Below are positions 60,913 through 64,000 of a DNA stretch of 64,000 bases, one piece after another. Below the pieces are notes generated by a model. It saw nothing but the letters and a program-made list of their open reading frames with translations, was not told where the DNA came from and ran no database searches. Origin of the DNA: Antarcticibacterium flavum (lineage in GTDB: Bacteria; Bacteroidota; Bacteroidia; Flavobacteriales; Flavobacteriaceae); NCBI RefSeq assembly GCF_006159205.1, contig NZ_CP040812.1, forward strand, positions 124,001 to 188,000, given 5' to 3'. Made by a program: the position numbers and the translations under genes. Within the stretch, counting starts at the first letter, position 1, and the number at the start of each line of letters is the position of its first letter.

Positions 60913-63474
60913 ATGAAAAAACTAAAAATGAAAATTCCCGTAATCCTTCCACAGGTACCGGACGAAAAAGATGCCTGCATCAACAGGATCATCGACAAAT
61001 TAAGTGGACGTGAAGGCATTGACAGTGTACACATATCCGATGAAAAACCGGACGGTATACCGCAACTCTGTTTCCATTATGACCCTGATGTCATTTCCCT
61101 TGATAGAGTAAAGTCCTTGGCAGAAACCACGGGAGCCCAAATCACGGATAAATTTGGGCATAGGCTAATAGCCGTGGAAGGGATACGCCACACCCGTCAC
61201 GCCCGAACCATCGAGAAAGCAGTCAAGGAGGTCGATGGAGTTCTCGAAGTTTCCGCATCCGCTTCTGGAATGGTACGTGTGGAATTTGATAAAGGCATTA
61301 CAGGATTTGGGGCTATTAAAAAGAAAATAGAAAAACAAGGGCTTACCATTATTGAACCTTCCGTTGATACAGAAACGTATTTACAAAAAATGGAAGTTTC
61401 CAACGGTGAAGAAAAATCTGAAGATACTCAAGACAAGGAGGAAAATCAACACGTTGGCGAGAGCGAAGACCACGTTCATAAAGACGGCGAAGAACACAAC
61501 CACAAGGAGGGTGAAAGTGAGGCACACGCCCACGGTGGTATTTTTGGCAAGAATACCGAACTTATTTTTGCCATCATTTGCGGTACGCTTCTGGGTATTG
61601 GTTTTGGCCTTTCCTACGTAGAATCAATACCGGATTGGGTTAGCTTATCTTTATACGTCGGTGCTTACTTTTTTGGAGGGTACTTTACGGCGAAAGAGGC
61701 TATACAGACCGTAGCCAAGGGCGGCTTTGAAATCGACTTCTTGATGTTGGTTGCCGCCATCGGTGCCGCAGCTCTGGGCGAATGGGCAGAAGGTGCCTTG
61801 TTGCTGTTCCTGTTTAGTTTGGGGCACGCCCTTGAACATTATGCAATGGAAAAGGCCCGAAAGTCCATTGCGGCACTGGCAGATTTAGCACCAAAAACGG
61901 CATTGCTGAAAAAAGATGGCAAGACAGAAGAAGTCGGGATTGAAAAATTAAGTATAGGCGATATCATTGTGGTCAAGCCCAATAGTAAAATATCCGCAGA
62001 TGGCGTCGTGGTCAATGGAAAAAGCAGCGTCAACCAGGCACCTATTACTGGGGAAAGTGTACCCGTGGACAAAATTCCCGTGGAAGATACGAGCAGGGAC
62101 TATTCGGCAGACGATGATATCAAGGACGAAAATCGGGTATTCGCTGGAACTATCAACGGTAATAACACGCTGGAAATAAAGGTAATCAAGGAAGCCAAAG
62201 ACTCTACACTATCCCGACTGGTCAAACTGGTTAACGAGGCGCAGACCCAGAAGTCCCCTACCCAACTGTTGACCGATAAGTTTGAAAAATACTTTGTACC
62301 ATCCGTACTGATACTGGTGGGTATCCTGCTCTTTGCCTTTCTGGTCATTGATGAACCGTTTAGTGCAAGTTTTTACCGTGCAATGGCGGTATTGGTAGCC
62401 GCCAGCCCCTGTGCACTGGCCATTTCAACACCAAGTGCTGTATTAAGCGGGGTTGCAAGAGCGGCTCGTGGCGGGGTACTTATCAAAGGTGGGCGACCGC
62501 TTGAGGATTTGGGGGTCATTACGGCTTTGGCTTTTGATAAAACGGGCACGCTTACAGAAGGCAAGCCCAAACTTACCGATGTAGTACCATTAGGGGATAT
62601 TGAAGAAAATGAACTGTTAAAGATAGCTGTTGCTGTTGAAAATTTGAGCGACCACCCTTTGGCCAAAGCTGTCGTAAGGGATGGGAAAGAGCGTCTGAAA
62701 GGTACTGATATTAACGATGCGTCAGATTTAGAAGCGGTTCTCGGAAAAGGTATCAAAGCGTCCTTGGGCAAGGATAAAATCTATATTGGAAACCTTGACT
62801 TGTACGAAGACCTCGATGAAGCAAAACCATCCGAAGAAATATCGAATAAAGTAAAAGAACTTGAAAGCGACGGAAACACGACGATGCTTATAAGAAGGAA
62901 CAAAGAATATATCGGTATCATCGCCCTGATGGACACCCCACGGGAAGCGGCCAAGGAAACACTGAAAAAATTAAAGGAAATCGGTATCAAGCGGATGATA
63001 ATGCTAACCGGGGATAATCAAAAGGTTGCCGACGCCGTTGCTAAAGAAATTGGATTGACCGATGCTTGGGGAAGCCTGTTGCCGGAGGAAAAAGTGGATG
63101 CCATAAAAGAATTAAAGGAAAAGGAATCCAAGGTGGCAATGGTGGGAGATGGTGTAAACGATGCGCCTGCGATGGCAAACAGTACCGTAGGTATTGCAAT
63201 GGGTGCAGCGGGCAGTGATGTGGCTTTAGAAACCGCGGATGTTGCCCTAATGGCCGATAAATTGGAAACCCTGCCCTTTGCCATTGGCTTAAGTAGGAAA
63301 GCAAAGGCCATAATCAAGCAGAACCTTTGGGTAAGCCTTGGGGTTGTGGCACTTCTGATACCAGCCACCATTTTGAGCTGGGCAAACATAGGAATAGCCG
63401 TGGCATTTCACGAGGGGTCTACCTTGGTAGTCGTGGCCAATGCGCTGCGCCTTTTGGCTTATAAAAAAGATTAG
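60913..63474 (+). CDS. P1B-4-type heavy-metal-transporting P-type ATPase
   Basis: About 853 residues from the ATG at 60913 (the frame opens at 60838 inside the previous gene). Two ferredoxin-like N-terminal segments without CxxC precede a His-rich linker (EDHVHKDGEEHNHKEGESEAHAHGG). Catalytic marks: TGES, FDKTGTLTEGKP, HPLAKA, GDGVNDAPA. TM4 has SPCALAIS instead of CPC, and TM6 has FHEGST; SPC plus HEG(G/S)T is the P1B-4 signature (Co/Zn/Fe/Cd type pumps). It exports metal from cytoplasm to periplasm, feeding the RND systems. A Fur-family gene follows. Confidence 0.9.
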   Translation: MKKLKMKIPVILPQVPDEKDACINRIIDKLSGREGIDSVHISDEKPDGIPQLCFHYDPDVISLDRVKSLAETTGAQITDKFGHRLIAVEGIRHTRHARTIEKAVKEVDGVLEVSASASGMVRVEFDKGITGFGAIKKKIEKQGLTIIEPSVDTETYLQKMEVSNGEEKSEDTQDKEENQHVGESEDHVHKDGEEHNHKEGESEAHAHGGIFGKNTELIFAIICGTLLGIGFGLSYVESIPDWVSLSLYVGAYFFGGYFTAKEAIQTVAKGGFEIDFLMLVAAIGAAALGEWAEGALLLFLFSLGHALEHYAMEKARKSIAALADLAPKTALLKKDGKTEEVGIEKLSIGDIIVVKPNSKISADGVVVNGKSSVNQAPITGESVPVDKIPVEDTSRDYSADDDIKDENRVFAGTINGNNTLEIKVIKEAKDSTLSRLVKLVNEAQTQKSPTQLLTDKFEKYFVPSVLILVGILLFAFLVIDEPFSASFYRAMAVLVAASPCALAISTPSAVLSGVARAARGGVLIKGGRPLEDLGVITALAFDKTGTLTEGKPKLTDVVPLGDIEENELLKIAVAVENLSDHPLAKAVVRDGKERLKGTDINDASDLEAVLGKGIKASLGKDKIYIGNLDLYEDLDEAKPSEEISNKVKELESDGNTTMLIRRNKEYIGIIALMDTPREAAKETLKKLKEIGIKRMIMLTGDNQKVADAVAKEIGLTDAWGSLLPEEKVDAIKELKEKESKVAMVGDGVNDAPAMANSTVGIAMGAAGSDVALETADVALMADKLETLPFAIGLSRKAKAIIKQNLWVSLGVVALLIPATILSWANIGIAVAFHEGSTLVVVANALRLLAYKKD

Positions 63475-63519
63475 AAAAATTGGGACATAGAAGAACCTGG
63501 TTTTTTGAAAGAATATTAA

Positions 63520-63954
63520 ATGACAAAGACGGAAAAAACATTATTGGCTAAAGGGATTCGACCTACTAAAATGAGGTCGAAGATATACAAGTTCCTAAAA
63601 AGGAAACAAAGTGCCGTGTCCTTTTCCGATTTGAAAAAGGCCTTTGTTCAAAAGAGCGAAACCAATAAAACAGCAAACAGAACGACCTTTTATCGCAATC
63701 TCAAGATTTTTGAGGATAAAGGGTTGATTCATCAGATTAATGATGGGGTCGGAGTGGCAAAATATGCGATTTCTGATGAAAACGCCAAAGGTAAATACGG
63801 TACAGATTTACATATGCACTTTCATTGTACCGATTGTAGGAAAACAATCTGTTTACCAAATAAAATATCGGAAGAGAGCTTGCCAGACGATTATGAAGTG
63901 AACGATGTGAACCTTGTATTGAAAGGAATTTGTGAAAAATGCAGAAAAAAATAA
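63520..63954 (+). CDS. Fur-family metalloregulator, copy 2
   Basis: A 144-residue Fur-family protein similar to copy 1: GIRPTKMRSKIYKFLKRKQSAVSFSDLKKAF, NRTTFYRNLKIFEDKGLIHQINDGVGVAKYAI, LHMHFHCTDC and GICEKC. It retains the CxxC pairs and HMHFH site but lacks the extra CEENCEC cluster of copy 1. It lies 45 nt after the P1B-4 ATPase gene and probably regulates it. The last 46 nt of the window hold nothing recognisable. Confidence 0.9.
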   Translation: MTKTEKTLLAKGIRPTKMRSKIYKFLKRKQSAVSFSDLKKAFVQKSETNKTANRTTFYRNLKIFEDKGLIHQINDGVGVAKYAISDENAKGKYGTDLHMHFHCTDCRKTICLPNKISEESLPDDYEVNDVNLVLKGICEKCRKK

Positions 63955-64000
63955 CAGGTGGGAGTACTTGAACCTTGAACCCTTGCGCCCAATGGTCCAG

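Overview
The window looks like a chromosome segment of a marine-type flavobacterium (Bacteroidota; Flavobacteriaceae such as Gramella, Salegentibacter or Zunongwangia would fit, but I cannot fix the genus). The evidence is low GC, promoters with TAnnTTTG -7 elements, a type IX secretion sorting domain, TSP3-type calcium repeats, an IntDOT-like integrase and a BfmA/BfmB/T4CP mobilization set.

Layout. 1-7734: 3' part of a giant multidomain secreted protein (malectin, Ig-like, kelch-like, metal-binding and T9SS domains). 8038-15166: a plus-strand carbohydrate/redox cluster: LLM flavin oxidoreductase, trehalose-synthase-like GH13, alpha-glucosidase GH13, ASRT-family protein, aldonolactone-oxidase-like flavoprotein, second ASRT-family protein and EamA transporter. 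15495-20407: a minus-strand operon of a DUF1704/QEGLA metallopeptidase (5' end frameshifted), two glutathione-synthetase-like ATP-grasp ligases and an AstE/AspA-type zinc amidase. 20647-30672: a MacAB-like exporter, a receiver-Crp fusion regulator, tRNA-Arg, deoD-deoC, hsp20, glucokinase, dodecin and small hypotheticals. Five TGAT-N4-ATCA boxes sit here at a constant distance from -7-like elements and define a probable Crp/Fnr-type local regulon. One of them drives no protein gene but a terminator-ended candidate small RNA.

30864-32566 is an IS1182-family insertion sequence. It abuts a roughly 4 kb candidate integrative mobilizable element (32570-36551). That element has direct repeats resembling a tRNA 3' end, paired AGGTAAC arm-type sites at both ends, a tyrosine recombinase, a secreted HEYTH metallopeptidase gene interrupted by an amber codon, a small exported partner protein, and no relaxase. 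It carries a close copy of the sequence upstream of the bfmA mobilization gene found 12.6 kb away, so it looks like a satellite that borrows another element's transfer machinery.

37063 to the window end is a metal-resistance and mobilization island: DUF932-like and other island genes, a first HME-RND efflux operon (His-rich protein, TolC, His-rich lipoprotein, adaptor, pump), SSB, DUF6876, an oriT-like region, bfmA-bfmB-T4CP, and a second operon. The second operon starts after a perfect palindromic operator and contains an HYC_CC_PP-like protein, a CzcA pump fused to TolC, an adaptor, a PII-like protein and a Fur-family regulator. SpoIIAA-like, SHOCT, AlbA_2, zinc-ribbon, small membrane and bestrophin-like genes follow, then a P1B-4-type metal ATPase with its own Fur-family regulator. 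The right end of this island is outside the window.

All domain assignments come from reading motifs; no database search was run.
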